Notes: generated by a model not told the origin, from the letters alone. Positions 1 to 12,025 are shown, numbered from the stretch's first letter. The stretch: 64,000 bases of DNA from Roseateles oligotrophus (GCF_014204525.1 NZ_JACHLP010000003.1:124001-188000), one strand, 5' to 3'. Numbers and translations are program-made.

Positions 1-1114
<1,114 letters not shown>

Positions 1115-1151
1115 TTAAACAATCAGTATTCGTTGCGTATGAGGTGCAGCA

Positions 1152-2024
1152 TCAGCCCACGGCTGCTGCGCCGCTGACGATCTCAGACAGTTCCTTGGTG
1201 ATGGCGGCCTGGCGGGTCTTGTTGTAGACCAGCTTGAGCTCACCAATCAAGGTGCCGGCGTTGTCGGTCGCGGCCTTCATCGCCACCATGCGTGCCGATT
1301 GCTCGGACGCCATGTTCTCTGCCACGGCCTGGTAGACCAGCGCCTCGGTGTAGCGCAGCAGCAGCTCGTCGATCACGGTCTGAGCGTCGGGCTCATAGAT
1401 GTAATCCCACGAGTGCTCGCCGGCGCCCGTCTTCATGCCTTCGGTGCTCAGCGGCAAGAGCTGCTGAACCACCGGTTCCTGCTTCATCGTGTTGATGAAT
1501 TTGGTGTAGCAGAGGTAGACGGCGGACAGCTTGCCTTCGGCATACGCGTCCAGCAGCACCTTGACCGGGCCGATGATCTTCTCGATATGCGGCTGATCAC
1601 CCATCTGGGTGACATGAGCCACCACCTTGGCGCCCACGCGGTTCATGAAGCCCAGGCCCTTGTTGCCGATGGCAACGACCTCGGCCTTTTGACCGACGGC
1701 TTCCAAGTCCTTCAACTTGGTCGTCGCAGCGCGCAAGAGATTGGTATTCAAACCACCGCACAGACCCTTGTCGGTCGTCACCACCACAAAACCGACCGCC
1801 TTGGCACCTTCGTTCTTGACGAGGAAGGCGTGCTGGTACTCGGGATTGGCCTGGGCGAGATTGGCGGCGATATTGCCGATCTTCTCGCTGTAGGGACGGG
1901 CCGCGCGCATGCGCTCCTGCGCCTTGCGCATCTTGGAGGCAGCGACCATTTCCATGGCCTTGGTGATCTTCTTGGTGTTCTCGACCGACTTGATCTTGCC
2001 GCGAATTTCTTTGCTTGATGCCAT
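1152..2024 (-). CDS. atpG: F1Fo ATP synthase subunit gamma
   Basis: Central stalk subunit that rotates inside the alpha3beta3 head and couples proton flow to catalysis. The protein has 290 residues, the normal length. It has the diagnostic N-terminal coiled-coil helix ([20 protein letters not shown]) and the conserved C-terminal helix with MKAATDNA and [12 protein letters not shown]. It lies between atpA and atpD in the standard order. An upstream aggag matches a ribosome binding site before the ATG at 2024. Confidence 0.97.
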   Translation of the reverse strand: MASSKEIRGKIKSVENTKKITKAMEMVAASKMRKAQERMRAARPYSEKIGNIAANLAQANPEYQHAFLVKNEGAKAVGFVVVTTDKGLCGGLNTNLLRAATTKLKDLEAVGQKAEVVAIGNKGLGFMNRVGAKVVAHVTQMGDQPHIEKIIGPVKVLLDAYAEGKLSAVYLCYTKFINTMKQEPVVQQLLPLSTEGMKTGAGEHSWDYIYEPDAQTVIDELLLRYTEALVYQAVAENMASEQSARMVAMKAATDNAGTLIGELKLVYNKTRQAAITKELSEIVSGAAAVG

Positions 2025-2079
2025 GATTTCTCCTGTTAGGTCCGGGCTGCTCTTTGCATCACAGCCCGGTCATGGTTCA

Positions 2080-3633
<1,554 letters not shown>

Positions 3634-3736
3634 TGCTATGGCTCCCACCTGGACTAGCGTCTGTTTCCAGAGCCGGGCACAGGGATGAACGGTTAGGTGT
3701 CGTCATGCGTTTGCCGCCAATGCGCGTCAAGCGCCA

Positions 3737-4270
3737 TTAAGCGGTGAGCGCCACTTTCATGCGTTCCAGGCGGTGCTTGACCGAGGTGTCCAGCACCTCA
3801 TCGCCAACCACCACACGGATACCACCGATCAGCGACGGCTCCAGCGTGACTTGGGGCAAGAGCTTGCGACCGAAACGCTTCTCCAGCGATGCCAGCACCT
3901 CGGCCAGCTGCGCTGGCTCGATCGCATAGGCACTGAAGATGTGCGCATCAGCCACGCCCGCTGCGGCATTGGCCAGAACATGGAATTGTTCGACCACAGC
4001 CGGCAGCGCCGTGAGGCGGCCATTGGCAATCACCGTCTGCACGAAGTTCTGCAACTCCGCGCTCAGGTTTTGCTTGGCAGCGGCCGTCAAGACGGCCAGC
4101 ACCTGCTCGGGCGTGGATTTGGGGCTGTCAGCGAACTGGCGCAGGTCGGCGTCTTGCGCCACCTGAGCCAGCACGTCGAGCTGGCGACCCCAGGCTTGCA
4201 CATCATGCTTCTGGGCGACTTGGAAAAGCGCTTCAGCGTAGGGGCGGGCAATGGTTGCGAGCTCAGCCAT
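3737..4270 (-). CDS. atpH: F1Fo ATP synthase subunit delta
   Basis: Peripheral stalk subunit that ties the b dimer to the top of F1. It has 177 residues, typical for the family. The N-terminal IARPYAEALFQVA motif and the C-terminal region (LGGIRV-like sequence LIGGIRVVVGDEVLDTSVKHRLE) identify it. It starts two bases after the atpF stop codon, so the two are probably translationally coupled. An 88-base gap of no obvious content separates it from atpA apart from ribosome-binding sequence. Confidence 0.95.
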   Translation of the reverse strand: MAELATIARPYAEALFQVAQKHDVQAWGRQLDVLAQVAQDADLRQFADSPKSTPEQVLAVLTAAAKQNLSAELQNFVQTVIANGRLTALPAVVEQFHVLANAAAGVADAHIFSAYAIEPAQLAEVLASLEKRFGRKLLPQVTLEPSLIGGIRVVVGDEVLDTSVKHRLERMKVALTA

Positions 4271-4272
4271 GA

Positions 4273-4743
4273 TTACAGCTCCGTCTTCAGACGGCCCAGC
4301 AATTCGGCATGCACGCTGGCATTGACCTCACGCTGCAGAATCTGCTCGGCACCCTTGACGGCCAGCGCAGCCACTTGCTCACGCAGGGCTTCACGGGCAC
4401 GCACGGTCTGCTGCTCGGCCTCGGCCTTGGCAGCAGCGACGATCTTGGCGCCTTCTTCTTCTGCACGCTTCTTCGCGTCTTCGACGATGGCCAGGCCGCG
4501 CTTTTCGGCGTCGGCCAATTGCTTGGTCGTCTCGGTGCGCGCTTGGCTCAATTGCTCGTCAACGCGCTTGTTGGCGGTGGCCAACTCGCTCTTGGCCTTG
4601 TCGGCCGCAGCCAAGCCATCGGCGATCTTTTGCGCACGCTCATCCAATGCCTTCGTGATCGGAGGCCAGATGTAGCGCATGGTGAACCAGACAAGGATCG
4701 CGAAAACGATCGCTTGCAGGAACAGAGTTGCGTTGATATTCAC
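4273..4743 (-). CDS. atpF: F1Fo ATP synthase subunit b
   Basis: Membrane-anchored peripheral stalk subunit. It has 156 residues: a single N-terminal membrane helix (about residues 5-25, [20 protein letters not shown]) followed by a long charged Ala/Glu/Lys-rich coiled coil typical of subunit b. It lies between atpE and atpH in the standard gene order. Confidence 0.96.
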   Translation of the reverse strand: MNINATLFLQAIVFAILVWFTMRYIWPPITKALDERAQKIADGLAAADKAKSELATANKRVDEQLSQARTETTKQLADAEKRGLAIVEDAKKRAEEEGAKIVAAAKAEAEQQTVRAREALREQVAALAVKGAEQILQREVNASVHAELLGRLKTEL

Positions 4744-4781
4744 AGCACGATCCTTTCAACCGTGAAAGGTTGGCCGTTCAA

Positions 4782-5080
<299 letters not shown>

Positions 5081-5094
5081 AGCGAGAAAGGATT

Positions 5095-5114
5095 TTGATC
5101 AGCTTTTCGATCAA
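5095..5114 (-). other. hairpin between atpB and atpE
   Basis: TTGATC and GATCAA form a six-base-pair stem around an eight-base loop, near the end of the atpB frame-to-atpE spacer. There is no T-tract, so it is more likely a processing or stabilising hairpin than a terminator. Confidence 0.3.
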
Positions 5115-5136
5115 GCCCTTCGTACCAAGCGCTTGC

Positions 5137-6027
5137 TTAGTGCGAATCGTGAGCTTGGCCGGTGTAGATCAAGGTCAACATCATGAAGATGAAGGCCTGC
5201 AAGGTGATGATCAGGATGTGGAACAGGGTCCACACCGTGCCCGCCACCAGATGGCCGACGCCCAGCCAGAAGCCACCCGACAGGGGGTTCAACTCCCAGG
5301 CCCAGACGCCACCCATCAGCGCGATCAACATGAACACCAGCTCGCCAGCGAACATATTGCCGAACAACCGCATGCCGTGAGACACGGTCTTGGCGGCAAA
5401 CTCGATCATCTGCATCAAGAAGTTGACCGGGTAGAGGAACCACTTGTCGCCGAAGGGCGCGGCCAGCAACTCATGCGTCCAGCCGCCGATGCCCTTGATC
5501 TTGATGCTGTAGAAGAAGCACATGATCAAGACGCTGGTCGACAGGCCCAGGGTGGTCGACAAATCGGCCGTGGGCACGACACGCATATAAGCGTGGTGTG
5601 CATCATGGCCCATGGAAGCGTAGACATGGGTCCAGGCGCTGGGGAGCAGGTCCACCGGCAGCATGTCCATGAAGTTCATCAGGAAGATCCAGACAAACAC
5701 GGTCAGCGCCAGCGGCGAGATGAGCTTGCGGCTCTTGGCGTTGTGGATCACGCCCTTGGCCTGGTTCTCGACCATTTCGGACAGGATTTCCACCGCGGCC
5801 TGGAAGCGGCCCGGCACACCCGAGGTGGCCTTGCGGGCGGCACGCCACAAGATGAAGCAGCCCAGCACACCCAGGATCACCGAGTAGATCAGCGAGTCCA
5901 GATTGAACAGGCTGAAGTCAACAATGCTGGTCTGCTTGACTGCTTCGCCAGAGAAATTCATCTGCATATGCTGCAGATGGTGCTGGATATATTCGCCCGC
6001 GTTCGGTGCGTGTCCTTCGGCTGCCAT
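5137..6027 (-). CDS. atpB: F1Fo ATP synthase subunit a
   Basis: Integral membrane stator subunit carrying the proton half-channels. It has 296 residues with several hydrophobic helices. The essential arginine lies in SHGMRLFGNMFAGELVFML, next to the c-ring. It starts two bases after the atpI-like gene ends. The length and the N-terminal QHHLQHMQM segment are typical of betaproteobacterial AtpB. Confidence 0.96.
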   Translation of the reverse strand: MAAEGHAPNAGEYIQHHLQHMQMNFSGEAVKQTSIVDFSLFNLDSLIYSVILGVLGCFILWRAARKATSGVPGRFQAAVEILSEMVENQAKGVIHNAKSRKLISPLALTVFVWIFLMNFMDMLPVDLLPSAWTHVYASMGHDAHHAYMRVVPTADLSTTLGLSTSVLIMCFFYSIKIKGIGGWTHELLAAPFGDKWFLYPVNFLMQMIEFAAKTVSHGMRLFGNMFAGELVFMLIALMGGVWAWELNPLSGGFWLGVGHLVAGTVWTLFHILIITLQAFIFMMLTLIYTGQAHDSH

Positions 6028-6029
6028 TG

Positions 6030-6653
6030 TCAGTTACCGTCCCGCTGTTTTTGTTTCAAGCGACCCTGCCAAAGCAGGGCCAACCAATTAACTTTCAAGC
6101 ACCCGATCAAAGCCACCAGCAGGGCCGGCCAACTCAGATCAGGCATCCATCTCACGATCGCTGCAAGCATTGCAACGCTCGACATAATCTTGATCAACTC
6201 CCAGAACATGAATCCCAGCACCTCGGCGCCAGGAACCGCTCTGGAGAGCCCGGTCATGCCCCAGGCCATCATGGCATTGGGCAAAACCACGGCGGCCGCG
6301 CCCGCAAGTGCCGACCACCCTTTGCTGCCTTGCCCGGTCAACAAAAACCAGAGCAGGGCCATCACCCCCCCCACCACCGCTTGCGCGATGACCACCCGCC
6401 ACGGCGACAGCGGCGGATGCTTGGCCCGCAAGACCTGCGCTTGTTCTCGCGTCAGGGGCTTGAAAGCCTCGTCTTCAACCTCATCATCATCCCAAGCCTG
6501 GGCGGACGCATGATTCTGCACACCCTGGCTTACAGCCGGATTTCGCCGCACAAGTACAGACCCAGGCGCGGACTCTTGCCTTGCTTCCGGGACCTCCCCG
6601 GCCACTGCATCCTGTTCGGGCAGCGGCCGCGCATTGCTTGTGTGTTCACCCAT
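6030..6653 (-). CDS. atpI: ATP synthase subunit I (AtpI-like)
   Basis: First gene of the operon; AtpI proteins are assembly helpers for the c-ring and are not part of the finished enzyme. It has 207 residues from the ATG at 6653 (MGEHTSNARPLPEQ); an upstream in-frame start at 6677 lies in the promoter region. A charged, proline-rich N-terminal half is followed by four hydrophobic segments in the C-terminal half (AQAVVGGVMALLWFLL, ALAGAAAVVLPNAMMAWG and two more). Sequence is weakly conserved in this family, so the call rests on topology plus position directly before atpB. Confidence 0.8.
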   Translation of the reverse strand: MGEHTSNARPLPEQDAVAGEVPEARQESAPGSVLVRRNPAVSQGVQNHASAQAWDDDEVEDEAFKPLTREQAQVLRAKHPPLSPWRVVIAQAVVGGVMALLWFLLTGQGSKGWSALAGAAAVVLPNAMMAWGMTGLSRAVPGAEVLGFMFWELIKIMSSVAMLAAIVRWMPDLSWPALLVALIGCLKVNWLALLWQGRLKQKQRDGN

Positions 6654-6686
6654 GACTTTTGGAACGCCCGGCGGCAAAACCCAAAG

Positions 6687-6692
6687 ATTATA
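6687..6692 (-). promoter_or_regulatory. -10 element of probable atp operon promoter
   Basis: A perfect TATAAT lies on the minus strand 34 bases upstream of the atpI start. No good -35 hexamer is present at 16-18 bases, so an activator or an extended -10 may be needed. It is the only plausible promoter in the short gap before the operon. Confidence 0.5.
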
Positions 6693-6794
6693 TGTGGAAA
6701 CCCGCAGCTTTAGGACAGGCCCTGCTCTCGCCGAGCCGTGGCGGCATCGGCGGGCGCACAGATTGGCGGCGTAGCCGCCGCAAAAAACGGCAAC

Positions 6795-7727
6795 TCAGGC
6801 CTTGAGCCGCACCCGCTGCGGGGCCAGGCCCGGCACATCGACGCGGACCTTGAGCACGCAACCGGCCCAGGGCTGGGCGGCCAACTCCTCGGCGGGCCGC
6901 TTCTCGCGCGCCGTGGTGATGTAGAGGGTGCGCAGATCGCTGTCGCCAAAGCTGGGCATGGTCGGGCAGGCCACCGGCAGGCGCAGCTCGCGCAAGACCT
7001 GACCCTCGGGTGAAAGCCGCAGCAGGCGCTGGCCCTCGAACATGGCCACCCAGTAGCAGCCCTGCACATCCACCGCCGCACCGTCGGGCCGGCCGCCGTA
7101 ATCGGCCAAGGCCTGCCCGGGCGCACGCTGGGGGAAGCTGGCAAAAACCCGGCGCTCACCCAGGCTGCCTGTCCGCGCATCAAAGTCCAGCTCATAAATC
7201 TCGTGGGCCTTGGTGTCCGACCAGTACAAACGGCTTTGGTCCGGGCTCCAGGCCAGGCCGTTGGAAGTCACGATGCCGCCGGCCAGGCTTGCAAACTCAC
7301 CGGCTACATAACGGTATAGCCCAGCGTGTGGCTGGCGCGCGTCGTCGATGCTGCCGACCCAGAAGCGCCCCTGCGCGTCGGGCTTGCCGTCGTTGAAGCG
7401 CTGGCGGGCCGAATCAAAGGGCGCGGCCGCGAGTTGGGTGTGCGCGCCGGATACGGTGTCGAGGCGCCACAGGCCGTTGCGCTGGGCGACAAGCAAGCCG
7501 CCGCCCTGCTCGGCCGCAATCAGGGCGATGCAACCCGGCTCGCTGTCCAGTTGCCAGTGCCGCAGCTCCCCGCTGGCCGGATGCAGGCGCAAAACCTGGC
7601 GGGCCGCGATGTCCACGTAATACAGCACCTGCTCCTGCTCATGCCACAGCGGCGACTCCCCCAGGATGGCGGGCGCGGGGCCGGCCAGATCAATCTGGAA
7701 CAAGGTGTCAGCAAAAGATGAGCTCAT
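6795..7727 (-). CDS. SMP-30/gluconolactonase family protein
   Basis: Six-bladed beta-propeller hydrolase of the SMP-30/LRE family, which opens sugar lactones such as gluconolactone or arabinolactone. It has 310 residues. Family metal-site motifs are present in order: GESPLW with the metal-binding Glu near residue 24, RFNDGKPD, SNGLAWSPD and RPDGAAVD. No sugar operon surrounds it, so the substrate is not predictable. A GGCGGC-gta-GCCGCC hairpin (6765-6779) follows the gene without a T-tract. Confidence 0.85.
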   Translation of the reverse strand: MSSSFADTLFQIDLAGPAPAILGESPLWHEQEQVLYYVDIAARQVLRLHPASGELRHWQLDSEPGCIALIAAEQGGGLLVAQRNGLWRLDTVSGAHTQLAAAPFDSARQRFNDGKPDAQGRFWVGSIDDARQPHAGLYRYVAGEFASLAGGIVTSNGLAWSPDQSRLYWSDTKAHEIYELDFDARTGSLGERRVFASFPQRAPGQALADYGGRPDGAAVDVQGCYWVAMFEGQRLLRLSPEGQVLRELRLPVACPTMPSFGDSDLRTLYITTAREKRPAEELAAQPWAGCVLKVRVDVPGLAPQRVRLKA

Positions 7728-7803
7728 GGACAGGCAAAGGGCAAGGGAAGGCAGAGAAGCGCCATCCTAAGCTGGTAACCGCCTGAAACTCAGGCGCACC
7801 CCG

Positions 7804-8295
7804 TCAGGCCAGTTCGACCTTCAGATAATGCGCGCCGGCAATCGGGTTGAAGTAGTAAGGCGGCACCGCCTCAAAGCCCAGGCTTTCGTAGAGGCCGCGG
7901 GCGGCCTCCATATCGTCCAGGGTGTCCAGCAGCATGGACGAATAACCCGCCTGCGTGGCGGCATCCAACAAGCCCTGGGCCAGCACGCGGCCGAGGCCGA
8001 AGCGGCGGAAGGCCGGACGCACATACAGGCGCTTCATCTCGCAGGCATTGGGGTAATCGACCTCGGGCAGATTGCGGAAGCCTCCGCAGCCCGCGACCGC
8101 CCCATCCACCAGCGCCAGCAAAAAACCGCCCGAGGGTTCGGCGTATTGGCCGGGCAGATCGAGCAACTCCTGCTCAAAGTCCTGGAAACCCAGATGCACG
8201 GACAGGCTGGCCTGGTAGTCGCACAGCATCTCGCGCACCAAGCCCCATTCCTCGGGCGTGCTGGGGGTGACGATGGCGATCTCGGGTGGGGTCAT
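7804..8295 (-). CDS. GNAT family N-acetyltransferase
   Basis: Predicted acetyl-CoA-dependent acyltransferase of 163 residues. The acetyl-CoA-binding motif A is visible as MKRLYVRPAFRRFGLGRVLA (R/Q-x-x-G-x-G/A pattern), followed by the motif-B-like ARGLYESLGFEAVPPYYF. The C-terminal sequence resembles small stand-alone acetyltransferases that act on amines or amino acids. It is a single gene with about 76 bases to the next one; the substrate is unknown. Confidence 0.88.
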   Translation of the reverse strand: MTPPEIAIVTPSTPEEWGLVREMLCDYQASLSVHLGFQDFEQELLDLPGQYAEPSGGFLLALVDGAVAGCGGFRNLPEVDYPNACEMKRLYVRPAFRRFGLGRVLAQGLLDAATQAGYSSMLLDTLDDMEAARGLYESLGFEAVPPYYFNPIAGAHYLKVELA

Positions 8296-8336
8296 GGTGC
8301 TTGGATGCAGGGACTGCAGGCGCAGTGTACCCAGAC

Positions 8337-8411
8337 CTCCCCGAAAACAGTGCTGTCAGGCTTCGGCTGCCTGGGCAAAGCCCAGGATGACCCTGCGGGT
8401 CATGGCGGGCA
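8337..8411. repeat. three-hairpin repeat, copy 1
   Basis: Shares about 55 nearly identical bases with the copy at 8459-8532. It contains CCTGGGC-aaa-GCCCAGG and ATGACCC-tgc-GGGTCAT as perfect hairpins and an imperfect first hairpin (caggcttcggctg). Its outer flanks no longer pair well. Confidence 0.75.
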
Positions 8412-8458
8412 CATTCTGGTGATCACCCACATCCGCTGCGCGGATATGAGTGCTCCCC

Positions 8459-8532
8459 GAAGAAAAGTGCTTCAGGCTTCGCCTGCCTGGGCAAAGCCCA
8501 GGATGACCCTGCGGGTCATCGCACTTTTCTTC
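8459..8532. repeat. three-hairpin repeat, copy 2, with perfect 12-bp outer stem
   Basis: A 12-bp perfect inverted repeat (gaagaaaagtgc / gcacttttcttc) encloses three adjacent perfect hairpins: CAGGCttcGCCTG (8473-8485), CCTGGGCaaaGCCCAGG (8486-8502) and ATGACCCtgcGGGTCAT (8503-8519). The result is a cloverleaf-like fold. It overlaps the 3' end of the alaX-like gene and encodes that protein's last 20 or so residues. Confidence 0.8.
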
Positions 8533-9203
8533 TCAATCTTCGTCACCACGACTGAACCGATTTCGGCGGTGTTGCTCACATGCGTGCCCCCGCAAGGCTG
8601 CAGGTCCACGCCCGCCACCTCCAGCAAGCGCACCCGGCCCGTGCCGCGCGGCGGCTGCACGCTCATGCTGCGCACCAGGCCAGGATTGGCGTCCAGTTCG
8701 GCATCGCTGATCCAACGCTGACTCACCGGATGCGCCTCGGCAATCAAGCGGGCCAGGCCGGCCGTCAGCGCCTCCTTGTCCAGCGGCTCGTTCATATGGA
8801 AGTCCAAGCGCGCGTACTGGGCCGTGATGGAACAACCATCGACCGGATGCGGCACCAGGGCGCACAGCAGATGCGTGGCCGTGTGGAAGCGCATATGGGC
8901 GTAGCGGCGCGCCCAGTCGAGGCGAGCCGTTAGCGCCTGGCCCGGGGACAGCAGCGCCAGCAAGGCCTCCTGACCCGGCAGGGGCAGATGCAGGACCTCG
9001 CCCGCCGCCAGACCCTTGCGGGTATCGGCGATCTTCAGCACCGCGCCATCGGGCAGAAGGAGATCGCCCGCATCGCCGGCCTGGCCGCCGCCCTGCGGGT
9101 AAAAAACCGTGCGGTCCAGCAGCAGGCCCTGTTCATCGACGCGAAGCAGGCGGGCCAGGCATTCGCGCATTTGCGCGTCTTCTCGAAACAGCTCTTCGCT
9201 CAT
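8472..9203 (-). CDS. alanyl-tRNA editing protein, AlaX-like
   Basis: Stand-alone relative of the AlaRS editing domain, which hydrolyses Ser- or Gly-mischarged tRNA-Ala. It has 243 residues from the ATG at 9203. The zinc-binding set is present: HTATH in RFHTATHLLCAL, and the Cys/His pair in QPCGGTHVSNTAEIG. The usual C-terminal motif KIEKKS..RRV is kept, but from SAMTRRV on the protein is encoded inside the three-hairpin repeat at 8459-8532. It is third in a likely operon behind phzF-like (28-base gap) and an aminotransferase. Confidence 0.88.
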   Translation of the reverse strand: MSEELFREDAQMRECLARLLRVDEQGLLLDRTVFYPQGGGQAGDAGDLLLPDGAVLKIADTRKGLAAGEVLHLPLPGQEALLALLSPGQALTARLDWARRYAHMRFHTATHLLCALVPHPVDGCSITAQYARLDFHMNEPLDKEALTAGLARLIAEAHPVSQRWISDAELDANPGLVRSMSVQPPRGTGRVRLLEVAGVDLQPCGGTHVSNTAEIGSVVVTKIEKKSAMTRRVILGFAQAGEA

Positions 9204-9231
9204 GGCCACCCTTGATTCGCTGGGGAGCTAA

Positions 9232-10086
9232 CTACAAACGCACCTGGCCTTCGATCAGCGGCGTCACATCGCCACCGATCCAGACCTCCTCACCCTCGCG
9301 CTGCACATGGATGCGACCCGCCCGCGCCAGGGCCGCGCCTTGCGCCGCCACATAACGGTCGGGCGCCAAACCTGCACCCTGCAACCACAGGGCCAGGCCG
9401 GCATTGAGGCTGCCGGTGACGGCGTCCTCGGGCACACCCAGGCCGGGCACAAAGGCGCGCACCTCGAACTGCTGCGGCGAACCCGCCGGATAAGCGCCCA
9501 CCACACCCAGCTTGAGGCCGGCCATGGCCTGGAAGTCGGGCCGCAGGGCCAGCACGGCCTCGGCACTTTTCAGGCGCGCGGCCATCCATTCGGGGCCGTT
9601 GTCCACCCACTGCACGTCCAGCACGTCTTCCGCCTGCAAACGCAGGGAGCGCAGCACCTGGGCGTACAGCTCGGGCGCCACCGGGCCGGAGCGGCGCAGC
9701 GGCGGCGCGGCAAAAGCCAGGCGCTCCTTGTTGCGATCGGCCGTGCGCTTGATGCGCACCAGGCCGATGCCACATTCCTGCACCAGCATGCTCTTGTTCT
9801 TGGGCAGGCCTCCGCTGGCCAGCCAGCAATGCGCCGTGCCCAGGGTCGGGTGACCGGCAAAAGGCAGCTCGCCACCGGGGGTGAAGATGCGCACCCGGTA
9901 ATCGGCGGCCGCATCGCTGGGCGGCAGGATGAAGGTGGTCTCGCTCAGATTGGTCCAGCGCGCGAAGGCCGCCATGGCGGCATCGCTCAGGCCCTCGGCG
10001 TCGATGACCACGGCCAGCGGATTGCCCCGCAAGGCCATGGCCGTGAACACATCCACCTGGGCAAAACGGCGGGATTGCAAACTCAT
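9232..10086 (-). CDS. PhzF family isomerase/epimerase-like protein
   Basis: Member of the PhzF fold, related to diaminopimelate epimerase. It has 284 residues. Motifs include GNPLAVV at the N-terminus, the catalytic Glu in LSETTFILPP, the glycine loop PFAGHPTLGTAH and EDAVTGSLN in the second half-domain. No phenazine genes are nearby, so this is one of the many PhzF proteins of unknown substrate. Its ATG overlaps the stop codon of the aminotransferase (ATGA), so the two are translationally coupled and probably act on a common amino-acid-derived substrate. Confidence 0.9.
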   Translation of the reverse strand: MSLQSRRFAQVDVFTAMALRGNPLAVVIDAEGLSDAAMAAFARWTNLSETTFILPPSDAAADYRVRIFTPGGELPFAGHPTLGTAHCWLASGGLPKNKSMLVQECGIGLVRIKRTADRNKERLAFAAPPLRRSGPVAPELYAQVLRSLRLQAEDVLDVQWVDNGPEWMAARLKSAEAVLALRPDFQAMAGLKLGVVGAYPAGSPQQFEVRAFVPGLGVPEDAVTGSLNAGLALWLQGAGLAPDRYVAAQGAALARAGRIHVQREGEEVWIGGDVTPLIEGQVRL

Positions 10087-11303
10087 GGCGCGTGTTCGGC
10101 CGACCCGTCCATGGCCTCACGCAAAACACGCCCCAGAATCGCCACGCCTTCGCCGATCTGCGAAGGCGTCAGCGTCACAAAAGACAGGCGCAATGCACGC
10201 GGATCGGGCGAAGCTGCGTAAAAGGCCGCGCCGGGCACAAAGGCGATGCCGGCGTCCACCGCCTTGGGCAGCAGGGCCATCGCATCCAGCCCGGCCGGCA
10301 GGCGGATCCAGAAGAACATGCCGCCCTTGGGCATCTGCCATTCGCAACCGGCCGGCAGATGCTGTTTGATGGCCTCGGCCATGGCATCACGGTTGGCCTT
10401 GTAGAGGGCGCGGATGCGCGGCACATGCTGGTCGAGGAAGCCCTCGCGCACCACCTCGTAGACCACGCGCTGGTTGAAGCCCGGCGTGTGCAGATCGGCC
10501 GCCTGCTTGGCTTGCAAGAGCTTGGGGTAGAGCTCGGGCGGGGCAATCATGTAGCCGAGGCGGAAGCCGGGCGTCAGCACCTTGGAGAAGGAGCCCAGAT
10601 AGATGGAACCTTCGGGCCACAGGCTGCTGAGCGAGGGCAGGGGCGGCTCGTCGAACCACAGATCGCCGTAGGGGTTGTCTTCCACGATGGGCACGCCGGC
10701 AGCGCGGGCCGCGGCCACCGCCTCCTCTCGGCGGCCGGCGCTCATCACCCGGCCGGTGGGGTTCTGGTAATTGGGCAGCAGATAGGCGAAGCGGGTGCCC
10801 GGCGCATCGTGCGGCAGGCGGGCCAGGGCAGCGGGCGAAACGCCTTGCTCATCGCTCTCCAGGCTGGCGAAGATGGGCTCGTAAGGCGTGAAGGCCTGCA
10901 GCGCGCCCAGATAAGTGGGCGTCTCCACCGCCACCGGCGCACCGGCGTCACACAGAATCTTGCCGACCAGGTCCAGGCCTTGCTGCGAGCCGCTGGTGAT
11001 CAAAACCTGATCGGGCGACACCGTCATGCCCAGCGCGGCCGAACGCGCCGCCACCCATTCGCGCAGCGGCGCGAAGCCCTCGCTGGCCGCGTACTGCAAG
11101 GCCTCGCGCGGATTCTGCGTCAGCACCCGATCGCAGGCCGCCTTCAGCTCGGCCACCGGGAAGGTGTCGCTGGAGGGCAGGCCGCCGGCCATCGACAAGA
11201 TGCCGGGCTTCTCGGTGACCTTGAGGATCTCCCGAATGATGGAAGGATTCATGCGCGCAGCGCGGCGGGCGAGGTGGAAGGCGCTGGGGTTCTTGGACAA
11301 CAT
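10083..11303 (-). CDS. PLP-dependent aminotransferase, class I/II (2-aminoadipate transaminase-like)
   Basis: Fold type I aminotransferase of 406 residues. It shows SGSQQGLDLVGKILC (substrate/cofactor region), NYQNPTGRVMS, EDNPYGDLWFDE with the conserved Asp, and YLGSFSKVLTPGFRLGYM with the PLP-binding Lys. The sequence style matches the LysN/aromatic aminotransferase group (multi-substrate 2-aminoadipate aminotransferases). It begins an operon with phzF-like and alaX-like genes. A LysE exporter and a MocR regulator lie just upstream, suggesting regulated amino-acid turnover. Confidence 0.92.
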   Translation of the reverse strand: MLSKNPSAFHLARRAARMNPSIIREILKVTEKPGILSMAGGLPSSDTFPVAELKAACDRVLTQNPREALQYAASEGFAPLREWVAARSAALGMTVSPDQVLITSGSQQGLDLVGKILCDAGAPVAVETPTYLGALQAFTPYEPIFASLESDEQGVSPAALARLPHDAPGTRFAYLLPNYQNPTGRVMSAGRREEAVAAARAAGVPIVEDNPYGDLWFDEPPLPSLSSLWPEGSIYLGSFSKVLTPGFRLGYMIAPPELYPKLLQAKQAADLHTPGFNQRVVYEVVREGFLDQHVPRIRALYKANRDAMAEAIKQHLPAGCEWQMPKGGMFFWIRLPAGLDAMALLPKAVDAGIAFVPGAAFYAASPDPRALRLSFVTLTPSQIGEGVAILGRVLREAMDGSAEHAP

Positions 11304-11372
11304 CGAGCTTGTCTCCGTTTTTATGCAAAAGGGCGTGAGGATTTTGAAAAGTGTGCCTGATTGTGGGGCCTC

Positions 11373-11987
11373 TCAGGTCTGCAACATAGGCCAAATGGTG
11401 AGCAGCAGGGCCAAGGCCATCACCGTGTTGAAAGCCTTGCGGCGATCCGGCCGGGCCAGCCAGCGGCTCAGCCGGGCACCGGCATAGGCCCAGATGCTGA
11501 CACAGGGCAGATTGACCGCCGCACAAACCAGGGCCAGCAGCCACAGGGCGCTCCAAGCGCCTTGCGGGCCGACAAAGCCGGCAATCGCGCCCAGCGCCAT
11601 CATCCAGGCCTTGGGGTTGACCCACTGGAAGGCGGCCGCGCCCCAGAAGCCCAGCGGGCCGCTGGCGGCCTTGGCCGGCGCCGCGCTCTGCGGGTCGGGC
11701 GCGGCATCGGCCCGCCACAGCTTCCAGGCCAGCCAGACCATATAGTCGGCGCCCAAGATCTTCAGGCCCAGATGCAACTCGGGCCAGCGCTGCAGCAAGG
11801 CCCCCAGGCCCAGACCGGCGGCCAGCAGAAGCAGCAGGAAACCGGCGCTGATGCCCAGCATATGCGGCACGGTGGCGCGGAAACCGTAGTTCACGCCCGA
11901 GGCCAGCAGCATCATATTGTTGGGGCCGGGCGTGACCGAGGTCACCGTGGCAAAAGCCACTGCGGCAATCAGCGTGTGCATCTCCAT
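11373..11987 (-). CDS. LysE family amino acid exporter
   Basis: Inner-membrane amino-acid efflux protein of the LysE/RhtB family, 204 residues from the ATG at 11987 (MEMHTLIAAVAFATVTSVTP). The signature TPGPNNMMLLASGVNYG follows the first membrane helix; about six hydrophobic segments are present. The substrate cannot be told from sequence. It is divergent from the MocR-type regulator at 12084, which is the likely controller, and lies 69 bases upstream of the aminotransferase on the same strand. Confidence 0.92.
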   Translation of the reverse strand: MEMHTLIAAVAFATVTSVTPGPNNMMLLASGVNYGFRATVPHMLGISAGFLLLLLAAGLGLGALLQRWPELHLGLKILGADYMVWLAWKLWRADAAPDPQSAAPAKAASGPLGFWGAAAFQWVNPKAWMMALGAIAGFVGPQGAWSALWLLALVCAAVNLPCVSIWAYAGARLSRWLARPDRRKAFNTVMALALLLTIWPMLQT

Positions 11988-12025
11988 CGGGCGTCCTGAT
12001 GATTTCTGTTGAGGCAAAGTCTAGG

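Noticed and set aside
6765-6779. GC hairpin after the SMP-30 gene as a rho-independent terminator
   Set aside because: On the minus strand the T-run comes before the stem, not after it.
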